NCBI RefSeq assembly: GCF_014805685.1
Contig: NC_060887.1
Location: 31,616,463 to 31,680,462 of the forward strand
Direction: 5' to 3'
Source: Silurus meridionalis
Taxonomy: Eukaryota > Chordata > Actinopteri > Siluriformes > Siluridae
Length of the DNA stretch: 64,000 nucleotides
The notes under the pieces were generated by a model, which was not told the origin of the DNA, did no database searches, and worked only from the letters and a program-made list of their open reading frames with translations. The translations under genes and the position numbers were made by a program. This document shows positions 36,520-50,171 of the stretch, in pieces. Position 1 is the stretch's first letter, and each line of letters begins with the position of its first letter.

Positions 36520-39500
36520 TAGCAACACACAGAGCTAGGTCAACATATTTTAAACAATTTCTAACTTAATAAAAGACAAAAGAAAGATAAAAGATCTACA
36601 CCTACTCCTGACCCCTTTAGCTCTACTACTCTGTCCAGCTGCTCAAACACAAAACTCTTTCCCTGTGTCCTTCCATTCAAAATTCTCTGTTTATTAATGC
36701 CTTTGTTGTTTGGCTTTGTTGTTAAGTGTGGAAATCCCAAACACAAATGTTGACATCATTCAACAATCAGAAAAAAAAAGCTCTAAATAAAAATCTCCCA
36801 CCGCCTGTCTGGCTACTGTGGTTGTTTTGTAGTTGTTTTTCATGTTGTTGTTTTTTTTTTTTTTACTGCACTTGTAAATTCATTCGGTCTCAGAAAGAGT
36901 TCGCATTCCAGGCTGGGGGGAAAATTGGGAGTCTGAGAGACGTTAGAAAGCATGGTGGTCTTTATGGAGACGGATACGTCATGGATACTTTAACAGACGA
37001 GTACTCTGTTGGCAATGACGCTAAGAAATAGGCATTAAACGGTACAGTGCAGACTGTTCTGAATTAATATCTATACCAGGCTGCATGAGAGATGTGCAAA
37101 AATCATCAGCGTGATTTCGACTTAGAATTTCAGATGCACATTTTATATAGCAAATTGCCGAGCTGAGAGCTTGAGACCATTTCAACTAAAACTTTAAAGG
37201 CAAAGAACTTTCTTTATATTTCTGAGCATTGTTTAATCATAGCTGAATAATAAACAAGTACAGGTAGTCCCCGAGTTACAATGGAGATGTGTTTCGATGA
37301 CCCCATTGTAACTTGAAAATTCGAGACATGGCCTAGCCCACCCAGGAGAATAATTTAACAAATTACAGTACATCATTTAGCAAAACTTTACAAATTTACA
37401 CTACTGTACTGTATAAACTATACAGTATATACAGTATGTCACAAAAGTGAGTACACCCCTCAACCATTTTAGTATATTTTTCTCAAAGGACAATACTATA
37501 AAAATGAAACTTGGATATATTTTAGAGTAGCCATTGTGCAGCTTTTATAGCAGTATAGATTTACTGTCCCAGTTTCATTTCTATAGTATTGTCCCTTGAG
37601 AATATATACTAAAATAGTTGCTGAAATGTAAGGGGTGTACTCACTTTTGTGAGATACTGTACGTATACTGCAGTGGGCACGTACATGAGGGTCAATTTGC
37701 GAGTGGAAATCTGAGAATACGGTGTTACTTTTGCCTGCTGCGCAAAACTTAAAATATTTGTACAAATTTGTCATATCGCTATTGTCATAGTAAGATCGTA
37801 ACGATTGTAATTTTAACCATCGTAATTCAAGGACCATCTGTAAATGGTTGAAATATTGGTTTTCTCCACCACATGTGTACTATGATGCAGTGAAATATCC
37901 AATAAACCAAATGTGAGCAAAATTCATTGAAATAACAAGCAAAACCAAATTGTATTGTGAATGCACAATCCAACCATCAAGGACAAAAACAAAAGGTCAG
38001 TTTTGTCTATAAATAGGAAAATGCATTAAACTTAAATTGCTACCTGGATAATATCTTTCCATATCAAATTTCCTGATATAGTATATATACAGTTCTGCTG
38101 TTGTATAATCAATAACATGTTGGTGTAATGCAGACCGGTATGTAGCTCACTGTTACCACCCTGAAGTTATCAGTTTACATAAGAAAGTTCTTCCTATACC
38201 ACAGCAATTGAGCACAAATTATTTTTTTGCGCAATAAAGAATAACTGAGACATTCCTGATCACCTGATCTTCACCTGGATACATTCATTAGATAACAACA
38301 TTTAAAATTCTTTTGTAATAATACATTAATATGATCTGAGGTGCATTTACCAGTGTGACACTAAAACAGGTAGTAGTAATGGCTACTTCCTTCCCCAGTC
38401 TTTTTACATATCTGATCTTTTGAAGTTAATAAGGGAAAAACACAGCTTATCCTATAGAGAAAGAGCAAAGCTCTTCATCCTAAAGACTTAAAAGACACAG
38501 ACTTATTTCTGACTATGCAAAAAACCTTACAATGGAGATTCCTTCTACTGTTTAATGTCTAATGTCCATTAACATGAACTCTGCTGAAGCAGCACTCTGA
38601 GCCAATGTTATTAAAAAATTAATGATCACCTTTTGACCAGCCAGAACTGAAATTTTCAGTAGCGCCATTGTATAAGATGACCTTTCATTATAAGTGTCAT
38701 AGTGTCCAAATAGAGCTTGTACCTTTTGTTTGGAGCCTTCCTTCAGCGTGATCCAGTCTTCCCCATTGGAGCTCACATCCACCTTGTATGACTTCACATA
38801 GTACTTTTTATTTGTCTCCTTAGAGATGGCACCCTGAGTCCCGATGGCTGAGATGAAACGCAGAAACCCAAGATCAACCTGAGGAAAGAACGAGCGAGTT
38901 GTACAGTCAACAGCCTGAAAGTATGGAAGACTTCAACTGTAAAATATGCCTGAAGTGTGACACTGTTATAACCAAGCGAGGCACCTAGAAGGTAAGATTG
39001 ATTTAATGAAGCTGGGCTTAATAAATGGTGGCACTGGCGACGATTTAATTTCCTGTGATAAGACGCAAGAGTTTATTGGATAACCGGGAGATATGGGACT
39101 TGTCTGGCTAAGTGACTAAAGCAGTAAAAATGCATAAAAGAGGAGAGATTTTCAGATGTGTGCTGTATGAAAAGATGAATGCTTCATAAATGAATCATGA
39201 GCTCTGTTATCATTATGGAGGGATACCCTGTGAGTAGAGAGAGGGAGACAGAGAGCAAGAGAGAGAGAGAGAGAAAATATGGGTTACTGGCAGAATCTAA
39301 ATGTACAGGAAAAGTCTGAGTGTGTTGTTTGCAAATGTCTAGTTTTGCAGACTTTGCAGTCTTTCAGATTTAAGACAGACAAAGCAGAAGCATGTCTGTT
39401 AAACTAGTGACACAGACAGACTCTTGCTGCATATGTGTTTTATGATATGATTATATCCGTGAAAAACACATCCCGTCTTGCCTGCCCTGTTAGGAGAGAC

Positions 39501-42500
39501 GAGAGAGACTGCACATGACCTTCTTACCCTCTGCTTATAAAAGGGATTGATTTTGCAGTTTGTGCTTTTGACTCTGCCTGATCGCTGGTTATATACTTAC
39601 TTCTTGACTGTATGGTGATTATAGTTACATATAGACTTTAATGTACACAGAACACAAAGTGAAATAATAATAAAGTAAATACTCAGCAATCATGTGAAAA
39701 TGGCATAGGAACATTGATACAACTGTAACTTCATTCAGTACATGTATTTACATGAAAATACAATCTCATGAAACCCTATGTCCTTTTGTCATCCCAAAAA
39801 CTACAGCTAGATAGCCTAGATTACCCTAGATGCTACGACAGGATTTTCATTACAAATACTAGCTAAATTCGCTAGTCAGCTAGACTAACCCATTTCTCCT
39901 GAGGCTCAACATTTCTGCGAATTGTTTTGTGACACACTTTTAAATAAAATAGCCGGAACATGTGAAAACCATTTATTATAATCTGATCTAGCCATTCAAT
40001 AATGTTAACAGTTAAAATAATCACATTTTTAAGTTCAAAACTCACACAAAAGCTTCCAGTATGGGTTTAGAAACCTGTTTCAAACATCAGGCTCCTGGAA
40101 GTGCTGTAGTCATCACACAGCAGCCATGGTAACAGCACATTAAAATCCTGGCTGGGTTTAAGCAGAACATTGCTGGCTGTTTTTCTTGACATGGCTTTCA
40201 TTTCTTATTAAACACTCGTCTACTGTAACTTCCAGGACATCCAAGCAAAGAACAAAAACAAATGGAAATGAGCACAAACCGTCCAGTTCGCTACTTTATG
40301 CTTTCATTCAAATTTCAACTTGAACCAGATTTGCCATTGCTGCTTTCTCAGAGCAAAACCAGTTTTCAAGAAAATCTTAAAATGTGTCTGCTGCATAAAT
40401 GCAGTCAATATAATCTTCTGTTTTAGAGTATTAATAATAAATGTGGAAACAAACACAAAATTGGATTGTGTGATGTCTATTTGAGTAGATGGATGCCTGG
40501 ATGAGGTCATTGTGGCCTTGAGATTCCAGTCAGGAAACAACTTTAGCCACATTTTTCTTTTACAAGCAATTCAATTTAGGCATTTCATTTTGGCTATGTA
40601 GGACTATTCAAGTCAAATTAGTAAGAATATGCAAATATAAAAAAAAACTTCTATACAAAGGAGCAGAAAAGCCACAAACATGACTGCTGATAATGTCTAA
40701 TACTTTTTACAATTGGTACATACCTATAGATGGGACACAATCATTGGAAGTGATATTGCTTTTTGTCGCCTTTGTGCTTCGTCACCATTTGTGTCATGTA
40801 CCAAGAACTCTGAACAGATGAGATGCATGTTTTTAACATAAATGTTGGTTGTGTGCCAATCACAACTTCTACAGAACACCCAGAAAATCGAAGATTTCTA
40901 TTTTCAGTTCATAAACTACAGAAGTCATAAAGGAGCCACAAACACACTCCTATCTTTATTAATGCACAAAAAGACTCATGAACAGCTTTATCTGAAATCA
41001 GCTCCTAAATGTTTCTTGGCAGTCTCCACCTAATAAATAAACACTTGCATTTAAAATGCAATTATCTCTAAGCCTACTATTATTTATATATTTAAATAAG
41101 TTCAGCAGATAAGTGCATTTAGTGCAATTCACTGTATGTATTAACTAAAAAAAAAATCATTATACTGTTCTATACTGTTGTTATTGGCACACAACCAACA
41201 TTTATGTTTAAAACATGCTGTTCAGAGTTCTTGGTACATGACACAAAAATCATTATACTGTTCTAATTGTATAATGTTTGTCAACTTATATCAACTTATT
41301 GTCATCATTGTGTTTTTTTTGCTTTATTCATTTAATTTAATCAACATTTGCAATAATGGTATGCATTTTTATGACTGTTTACCTTTACCTGTAGACTGTT
41401 ATCATAACCTAGATTGTATTTATTGTATGTAACTTATTTACTGTTTACATTGCTGGTTGCATACTGTAGTGCTTTCCACTGGGGCAGTGGTAGTCCAGTG
41501 GTTAAGGCTCTGGGTTACTGATCACAAGGTCAGCGGTTCGAACCCTAGCACAGCCAAGCTACCACTGTTGAGCCCTTGAGCAAGGCACTTAACCCTATCA
41601 GCTCCAGGGGCGCCGTACCATGGCTGACCCTGCGCTCTGACCCCAGCTTTCAGATGAGTTGGGGTATGCGAAAAAACTAGAAATTTCCCCACTGTGGGAC
41701 GAATAAAGGTTAAATTATAGCTGTTTTTAGACAGCAACAATAAGCTTTACCCTAACGTAACTGGGGAATAAATGCACCTGGTTTACCTGGTTTATTTCTT
41801 GATTATGTACATATTTCTACACCAGAAGATACATATCTAGGTTTTGAGAGAAATTGGTCGTCAAGTCAAGAAGCTTTTATTGTCATTTCAACCATATAAA
41901 GCTGATGCAGTACACAGTAAAATGAGACAACGTTCCTCCAGAACTCTGGTGCTACATAAAACAACATAGAGCTGCAACACACAACATAGAGCTGCAACAC
42001 ACAACATAGAGCTACTTAACAGAACACAGAGCTAGGGACTAAATTAAGTGTCCTCGCCACATAATGTGCATCGTGTGCAATGAGTGCAAACAATGCAAAG
42101 CAAAGACAGTGCAAACAAACAACACAAGATACAAAATAGCACCGACCAGTGAACCTACCGTATAATATACAGTACAATATGCAAAAGAGAGAACTATAAA
42201 CAAAAGTGTACTTGTAAAACATGAAAAAATGTTGTGTAAAAACTGGGTGAGTGAAGTAGCAAGAACAGTATCAAAATCTGCAACAGATTTCCCAACATCA
42301 TGTTGTGTGCTATGGCGATCCAGAAAGCATCATTAGCACAGCTGAAAATCCCTAATTACCTAAGACGCAGATTCCCAGATGTTGGAGCGAATGCATAGGA
42401 CACAATCCAAAACACTACCAGAGTACCTTATAAGGAAAGGGGCATGTATTACGCATTTCCTTGACCCTGACTTTTTTACAGAGAACGCCATGGCCACACT

Positions 42501-45500
42501 AATATGTCTCTATATCTGGACATGCACTCTCAGTGTACAGCCTGGGAAACGTCAGGTCAAACATTCGAGACTGCTGTTGAGTAAAAACATCAATCATGGC
42601 TGAAAGTGTGTTTTGTTAAACAGAATGGGATTTATGGACAGGAGTCGGAATTGCTAGCGGCTATAATTGTTGCGAGCGAGTTGGACCCCTGAAGTCCCCT
42701 TGTACAATTTTGGTCAACTTGCACCTAACTTTCATCATTTTCTATTCTCTTTCTTCAGACGTTAGGCAGTTAAGCAAGATGGAAAGCCTGTGAAATGGCC
42801 TGAAAATCTAACACAGTATAGGTTTTAAGTAGAATTTCATATCGCATGATTATTTTAATTAAACCCACAAAGGAGTTCAACTCAATTAAAAACCGTAGCA
42901 TACCATGCTTTCTATAATTGTGAAGCCCCAAATGTGTTTATGACCTTGTGAATGATTCATAGCATTTCCATGACTGCTCTGTGGGAAAAAAATCCTGTTT
43001 TTTGCTTGTTAATTATTTAATAAGGGGGCATGTGTGGCCACAGGCAACCTCTCATAATCTAATTGGATAGAAATGTCATTTTGCTACAGGATATATGTGT
43101 CATCTTCTCAATATAAAAATACTGGATAAGTTTATATCTTTTTGTATTTAAATGAATACTATTAGGAAGCTCAATCTTGAGTAGGCATTTATAAAAAGTA
43201 GACTTAAATTGAAAAATTTCTCCTAAATATAATGTATATCAAAGCTCTCTCCATAAGGACAAGATCTGGCACAGAATGATTATGTAAAAACTACATCTGC
43301 TTCCACACGCAGAATAACAGGCACTGGAGTCATTACACTGCTAAATAAAAGCCAAAAAGTGGGAACAGAATTAGCCTGGGTTTGCTTTGTAGGCTGCCAG
43401 CTAAGCCCAGTGTGCAATTAGATTAACAAGAAGAGTGTGTTTTCACCACATTTGGGCTGTGTGATGTGTGGGGTTCGTGCGTCCGTGTTTGATGAGACTA
43501 CTCTGGTTATAGTGCATAAGATGAATATGTTATAATCCTCCCTTAACCCTGTCTCACGCTTATTAAACATTCGTCATTACCCCACCACACACCCATTACT
43601 CCTTCTCTATTGTGAGTGTGTGGCATTAGGCACAGAGTCTTTCTGGTCTAGCAGGTCACGTCTGCCTTGGTTTAATTTGGGGAATTTAAAGAGGCATGGT
43701 GCTTTGAAAGTTGATCCCAACTGTTATCCTTCTGCTAATCAGGTTTGCGAAAGGGAGTTTCATTCACTAGACAAACTAGCAGTTTGTGTATATGTAATAG
43801 TAATGCATAATTATATTGTGAATTATACTGTGATTTTCTATTAGTTTCATTCTACTTGTTTTTTTGTTCACTTATAACAAGAACAACAACAACAAACCCT
43901 CAGCTTTGCTGATCAGTATAATCACAAATTGTTTTTTTTGTGGTATTTCTATGTTTCTCAGATACAAATACCATCTGGAAGAGGTCAAACATGAGCAGTA
44001 AGTGAAGAAGAACTGAAGGGCAGGGCAACAAAATGCTTCAACAAAGCAAACACAAACCTAGCCTGCTAGCTACCATGGGGCAAAGATCGATTCATCCATC
44101 AAGCCATGCTTTTCTTTCTCTCACTTCAGCCGTTACCACCTGCCTGTCATGACAGCCTGCTTTAAAATTCCATTAACTACAGGTATAATTAATTCGCATT
44201 TTCATGAAAATTGTATTAGTGCGCACTGCAAGACCAATAGTCAATTCCTTTCATTTATCATTGAATCTAAGTGCAGGAATTAGCCGGTGTTATTTTTAGC
44301 ACACTAGTGCCTCGTTTTAATGGGATTCAATTATACATATTTTCCTGTGAGATAATAATTTGTTTCTGACACAATGAGGAACAATAAGTTTCGGGCTAAT
44401 AAGCGAAAATTTATGCACAATTGTGGATCGAGAATGAAACAATAATGCTTATAAAAATGATCTTCACTTTTCCAGAGAAGTGTGTTTTAAAGGGCAGTAC
44501 CCAAACTTTAAGCTTTGCTGATTTGTTATTCCAGGTGATTAGCTGAACTATGAAGCCATCAGTTAATATTATGATATTGTGTTTAGGCATTTTCTTTTCA
44601 GTAATGACTTTGGCTCACTGAACACTATTACACGGTTAGTGCTCAGATCTTACTTGCATCAGTACTCAAGCACAATGGATGAATAACTGAGCTGTCTAGG
44701 CAGCTTTTGGTATGAGCACTGTGATTCTTCTTCTATTATTGATATTACTGGGTATTATCTACAGACCTCTGCTCCCATCTGGATCATAAAACCTGCTGAT
44801 GTGATAAAATGACTCCAACCCGTTTCTTTGACTATAGTGCATTGAAAACAGTGATAAACTTACAATCCTTTCATGACCTGTTAAAGAGTTTCAGGTATTC
44901 CCTTAAGCTAAATACTGAAACCTAACCAAGGGTGCAAAACTGTTAATACTAACCCCTTTCAGTGAATAGTTTTTGCACCCCTTTAGCAGAGTAGTCATAG
45001 TCATAGTTATAATCAGAGTGTGTGTGTGTGTGTGTGTGTGTGTTTGCAGTACGATAAGTAAGCACTACAACATTGCATTAGCTAGTAACAGAGTAATAAA
45101 ATGCGACTCGCACAGGTGTGGTGCTAGCAGGGTGACTCAGTCTGACACCAGCTCCACAGGCTTCATCATCAGAGATTCTTATGTTAATTACAAGCACATT
45201 GTGTAATTACTCATGAGCTGGCGAGGGGACAGGTCCTGGCTCAAAATAGAAGCAGCTTTAATTGATGAGCGAAAAAGCTAAGCAAAACAATAGAGAATGG
45301 TCATAGGAGCGCTTCACAGACTGCGGCTAACTGGAAGCACATTTGGATGGAAGGAAAGAAAAACAGGATACGGTCGACTGGGATTGTTACACCGGCTCAC
45401 ACACTGTGCCTTCCCTCTCTCGCTCAATCTCCAGCCGTTTCGACATAAACGAGTGCTCAAAGGACTGTACGGAATGTTTTCTTCGAGGGAAGTCTGTAAT

Positions 45501-48500
45501 TAGTGCCTGTTTCAGAGGCCTTTTCTGGAATCTTGGTTCTTTTTTAAGGAAAATACATCCAGGAGTCAGGATGATGGCATAATAGCTGGGTAGAGGGGTC
45601 ACTCAGTCATCATTTCCATCTCAGGACCTGGCACCTTCTCTCTTCAGTTCCATCAATCAAGCAGCGCTGGCTTCCTGCTGATAACTGTTCTCCGGTTAGC
45701 AATCAACTTCAGGAGAATATGAGAAGCCTATGTCAAAACATGGGTCTTAATTCTTTTCAGTGAACTATTTTCTTTCTGATTTAGTTCTGATAACTGAACA
45801 TTCTCCGGTAAGGCTTTTGAAAAGTCTCTTTAGATTTGGACCCGATTGTAAAATGATGTCTATTGAATAAAAAGATTTTTCAAAGCAGATACATTTACAC
45901 TATATCTGGATAAGCGCTTTAAATATTATATATATGATTATTTAGGTAACATCTAACAGCTGATTAAAGATCAGACCATATTAAAGCTACCTATTCATTT
46001 ATAGCAGTAGCTGTATCCTTTAATCAGCCTATGGGATCTTGTTCCGTGATGAATATAGCTTTTGACTTCTCTTCAGTTCAAATCGCTCTTGACAGTGGCA
46101 GGGTATCATCTACATAAATAAACTACTGTGTATTCAAAAGGCTAGCTTATATATGCTAATATGGAGATCTGGACAAGGTTTGTTAAAAGGTTTTGATTAA
46201 TGGAACAAAACAAGCTATTCACTCTGTGAAACCTCCGTCGAACCATTAAAAGCTTGGCATTGGAGAAGCTTTCAAGTATTGACAGTTGACTTTTTCCCAG
46301 ATAAAATGCATTATTCATGCTTCTGTTTTGATCAATAGTGACTGTCAGAGTAACCTAGTCGGACTTAAGATCTCCGACTGCTTTTGTACCGACACTCAGG
46401 TCTTGCTCCAGCAGGAAAATTTGCTGCTTGACAAAACCAATTTCTCATTACTCTGCATTCTCATGGGACATGAAACTGTCTCTCCCAAAGCCTTGCAAAA
46501 TGGTTCTTTGGTTTTTGGGATGTAATGTGTCAAAGTCTCTCAAAAAGACAAACTTGCTCCTTGGAGAATCTTAATGTGCTATACAGATGCAGGTGCCTCC
46601 CTGGCCTCTGTCACGCTTTAGCAAAATCTTCCCATTAAAACGAAAAAATATAGTCCTTTTGGTAGAACAATGTGTGTAAATAGACTTAATTCTTGAAGTC
46701 TATGTTTTGGTGTGCAGTATGTAAAAAACAAAACAAAAAAAAAACATCTGTGATGTGTGCTTAATGTGAGCAGGGTTTAAAGCTCAAAATATCCACATAG
46801 TGAAAGAAAAACGGATACAAGAATACCAATCTGCCTTCCATGTATAAAATAGGAATATGCTGCAAAGTGCATTGGGGAGAATTAATGGAATCACGAAAAA
46901 CTGCTGATATAAGTGAGAAGAGGTGAAGCAAGGAGGAGTGTGCGATTTGTGCATGCCGAGTGCGACGCACCATTAGAGAGCGAGAGATTGTTGTTGTGGC
47001 TCAACAGCAAGCTTAATGAAGGCTTAATGAAGAATTCGTCTCCCTTAATAAGCCTTATAATTAAACCACTTCACCGAGTGCAGGTTGAAAACAGACAAAA
47101 AGAGAGAGAGACAGAGAGAGATAGAGGGGGGTTCTTTAAATTATAAATCACTCAACCTCACTCATTCTCAGCAGTGCTCCAGCTTTGTTCCCTTGGAAAC
47201 AGATGCATGGTGCTAAACTTTGACATCTGATTGGCCAAGAGGGAGTAGCATGGGAATATCAGATCAGGGGCTTGAAACAGAATACGTTTGATTTGCCTGA
47301 AATTTTCCTGCCAAAAAGTACCCCCTCTAATCAATACTCTTCAGCGGATTTGAAGCGGCTGCTGGATTTTGCCTCTTGTACTTGGCGGGAGACAGTCCAT
47401 TTAGAATTTCATTAAAATAAGAAATGACTAAACAAGTTCCAGTAAGTAGAGAGGGCTGCTTAATTACGCTAGATAAAATATGAAATGGCAAGTGTGAAAC
47501 GGTGTGGAACCACGACGCTGATTGAAAGAGGCAACCTTTTTTTTTTTGCATAGCTTTGCTTTAATGGAACCCATCTACAGCCAATGTAAAGAATAAATTG
47601 TTTGACATCTCGGATCTCTTCTGCACTTAGATACATTCCATATCTTAGTGACTAAAGATTTAGGGGTCTACTTTTTTTGCATAACACTGCAATCTTGCCA
47701 CAAACCGACGCTGTAATATGTGCCTTTTAGCTGTGGTCTTTAAAACAAACAGAGATAATTATCGATTGTTTTCAGATGACATCTTAGTGAAACAGTAGTC
47801 TAAAATGTGGTCCATTTTGTAAGACTGAAGATCCAATCAATGACATATTGAAAGGATCCAATAAACCACAAGGCTTAAGAGTCTTTCAAGGCAGACATTT
47901 TTAATAGGGGAAGAACCTGAAAGATAGACAGCTAGTGATAGGATAGAGATGGAAACAGAAGGACTGCAGACAGTCCTCTTATTGTCTGGGCTTCACATTG
48001 TACCCTAGAGCCCCCCCGCTCACCCCCTCTTTTCCTTTTTCTCTCTATATCACATGAAGGAATTCCCCTTCTTAACATGGTGGCCTCAGGAAAAAACTGC
48101 CTTATAGAAAGCACTCAAGACCCTCTTCCTGAATTTAAAGCCTGAAACACCATGGTTCCTCTTCCCTGCTGGACCAAGAGCTCCTTCTATTTATTCAATT
48201 AGTCTGCAAGTTAGAACATGAGGCCTCCAGGACAATATTTTGATAGCAATAAGGAAAAGATCTTTTATGGACTGTTTGTAGACCTCCCCCAGCAAATATT
48301 TGACTGAGGGCCGACTCGGATATTAGCCCCCTGAGGAATGAGACCTAAAACTTTCCGGAAAAGTGAAGATTGGAAAATAAATAAGTGAAGGTTTTGACGA
48401 TGCCTGCGGGCCATGAGTTATAGCAAAACAGAAACTTGCAGCAAAAAAAAACATGTACCCTGATGTCAGACAATGATCCCTTCCTGAACATTTTCATCCA

Positions 48501-49819
48501 ATAAAAATTTTTTGCATAAGGTTATGTTTGAGAGAAAATATACCCTATCCTCTCCTGTTCTAGATCAAATCCATACAGAGTACAGACCGAAGCAGATGGT
48601 GTGCATCACATACGCACTGTTGCGGTTAAAGAAATGTACAGCCTAAGGATCATCATGTGGCCTTCAAGACTTCAGTGGGTTTGCAGTCAACAAAAGGCTA
48701 TTCTAACAATAACCGGTCTTCAATATGGAATGACATAGCTGTGGTCACAGCTTTAAATCTGGTATTGGTTTATCAGAGAAATACCTCAAACACTAAAAAA
48801 GTGAAGATTTGAAGGTCTACGATCTACCTGACATTGTGTGTAACATAAAAGGCAGAAAAATTGCTGGCAGACATTTTTTTCTCAAGGAGAAATGCTTTCG
48901 GTTTTACTTAATCAAAACAGGAATGTTGGTTCCTGTATAAATGTTTATCCTGAGATACCTGAATCCACTCTTTGTTGGAGTCTTCCAAGGGCGTCCAGCC
49001 ATTTTCATAGTTATTGAGTCTAGAACGCTGTGGAGACCAGCTGGGATTATACTCCGACGAAGCCTCGATCTGCTCCAAGTGAATCTCACCGGACTCTATA
49101 CCCAACGGCTCCATGCATTCATAGTCTGAAAGTAAAACATGCAAAGAAAAAGGTTAGAGACGAGCTCCTAATAAAGCACACATCCCATATGAACTCAGAG
49201 CAGAGCCATCCTCTAGGGAACAGGCCACTTATATATGCAGCACTTTCCATCTCTGGTGACCAGAATAACATACAAACTTTCTCCCCTTCACTATAAAGAG
49301 AAAAATGGTTTCAAGGGAATGCACTCTAGGAGTGTACTATATTAACAAAAAATGTTGTTCATAAAACATTTAAGTTTAAGCTTGAAGTGGGGTGAGGAGT
49401 TATACAGAACATGAACGATTGCACCTGGTATGAAAAAAGCTTTTGACACACTATGTATCTGGCAAACATTAAAGCTATTTGTTTAGGCTTCTGCTTTTGA
49501 AATGAGGAGTCAGGGAAAGGACCATATATCACTTTGATCGCCCTGCCACCCAGACTGTGGGCATCACATTTTGTTTGTGTTGTTGTGGGGCAATCGACCA
49601 GAGGCATGCCGGCTTGGTGACTAGGGACAAAAAAGGTCAGTCAGAGTTCAACCCCTGACCCTGAAGGGTCACTATCCAGACACCCAGGGACCATACAAAG
49701 GGGGAGAGAAGTATGAGCTGAGACATGAGGCTAATTTACTAGTCTGAATACATATGCACAATGATGCACTTATTATCACTAATTAACATTGCAGTTAATT
49801 GCCCAGACTAAAAACCCAG

Positions 49820-49874
<55 letters not shown>

Positions 49875-49937
49875 TTTATGTAGTGTGGGTACATTTTCAC
49901 ATTGCCTAACTATGCAGCTAAACCCGCATTCACAAAT

Positions 49938-50006
<69 letters not shown>

Positions 50007-50122
50007 GTGGCTCAGAGACGCTGGTCTGTCTACTGGTAACAGATGGACAGAGCATCTGTGTTATCTGATAGACAGCAGTTTGAGCTGCGCACACTGACTG
50101 TTAGCACAGTTCATCTCCGTAT

Positions 50123-50171
<49 letters not shown>

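Larger units (their letters stand above)
33930..38722 (-). other. nrp1: nrp1 intron 7
   Basis: 4793 bp. Contains GA (36295-36364) and CA (36484-36518) microsatellites and a Tigger-type MITE (37261-37840) that itself hosts a Tc1-type MITE (37432-37659). The rest is unique AT-rich sequence. Confidence 0.85.
38879..48958 (-). other. nrp1: nrp1 intron 6
   Basis: 10080 bp, the largest complete intron here. Holds an inverted duplication (40788-41247), a tRNA-SINE (41482-41716), a dispersed repeat (41866-42240), a GT tract (45018-45043) and long repeat-free stretches (about 42600-45000 and 45180-48400) with TAATTA-type homeodomain cores that could be regulatory. No extra exon found. Confidence 0.8.

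Noticed and set aside
41491..41545. Functional tRNA gene
   Set aside because: A- and B-boxes are present but no cloverleaf or anticodon arm forms, and a sister copy elsewhere shows that it is a SINE head.
44930..44985. Small fold-back ('gggtgcaaaactg'...'gtttttgcacccc') as a hairpin RNA gene
   Set aside because: Arms are imperfect and short with no precursor-like extension; more likely a chance palindrome or MITE scrap.
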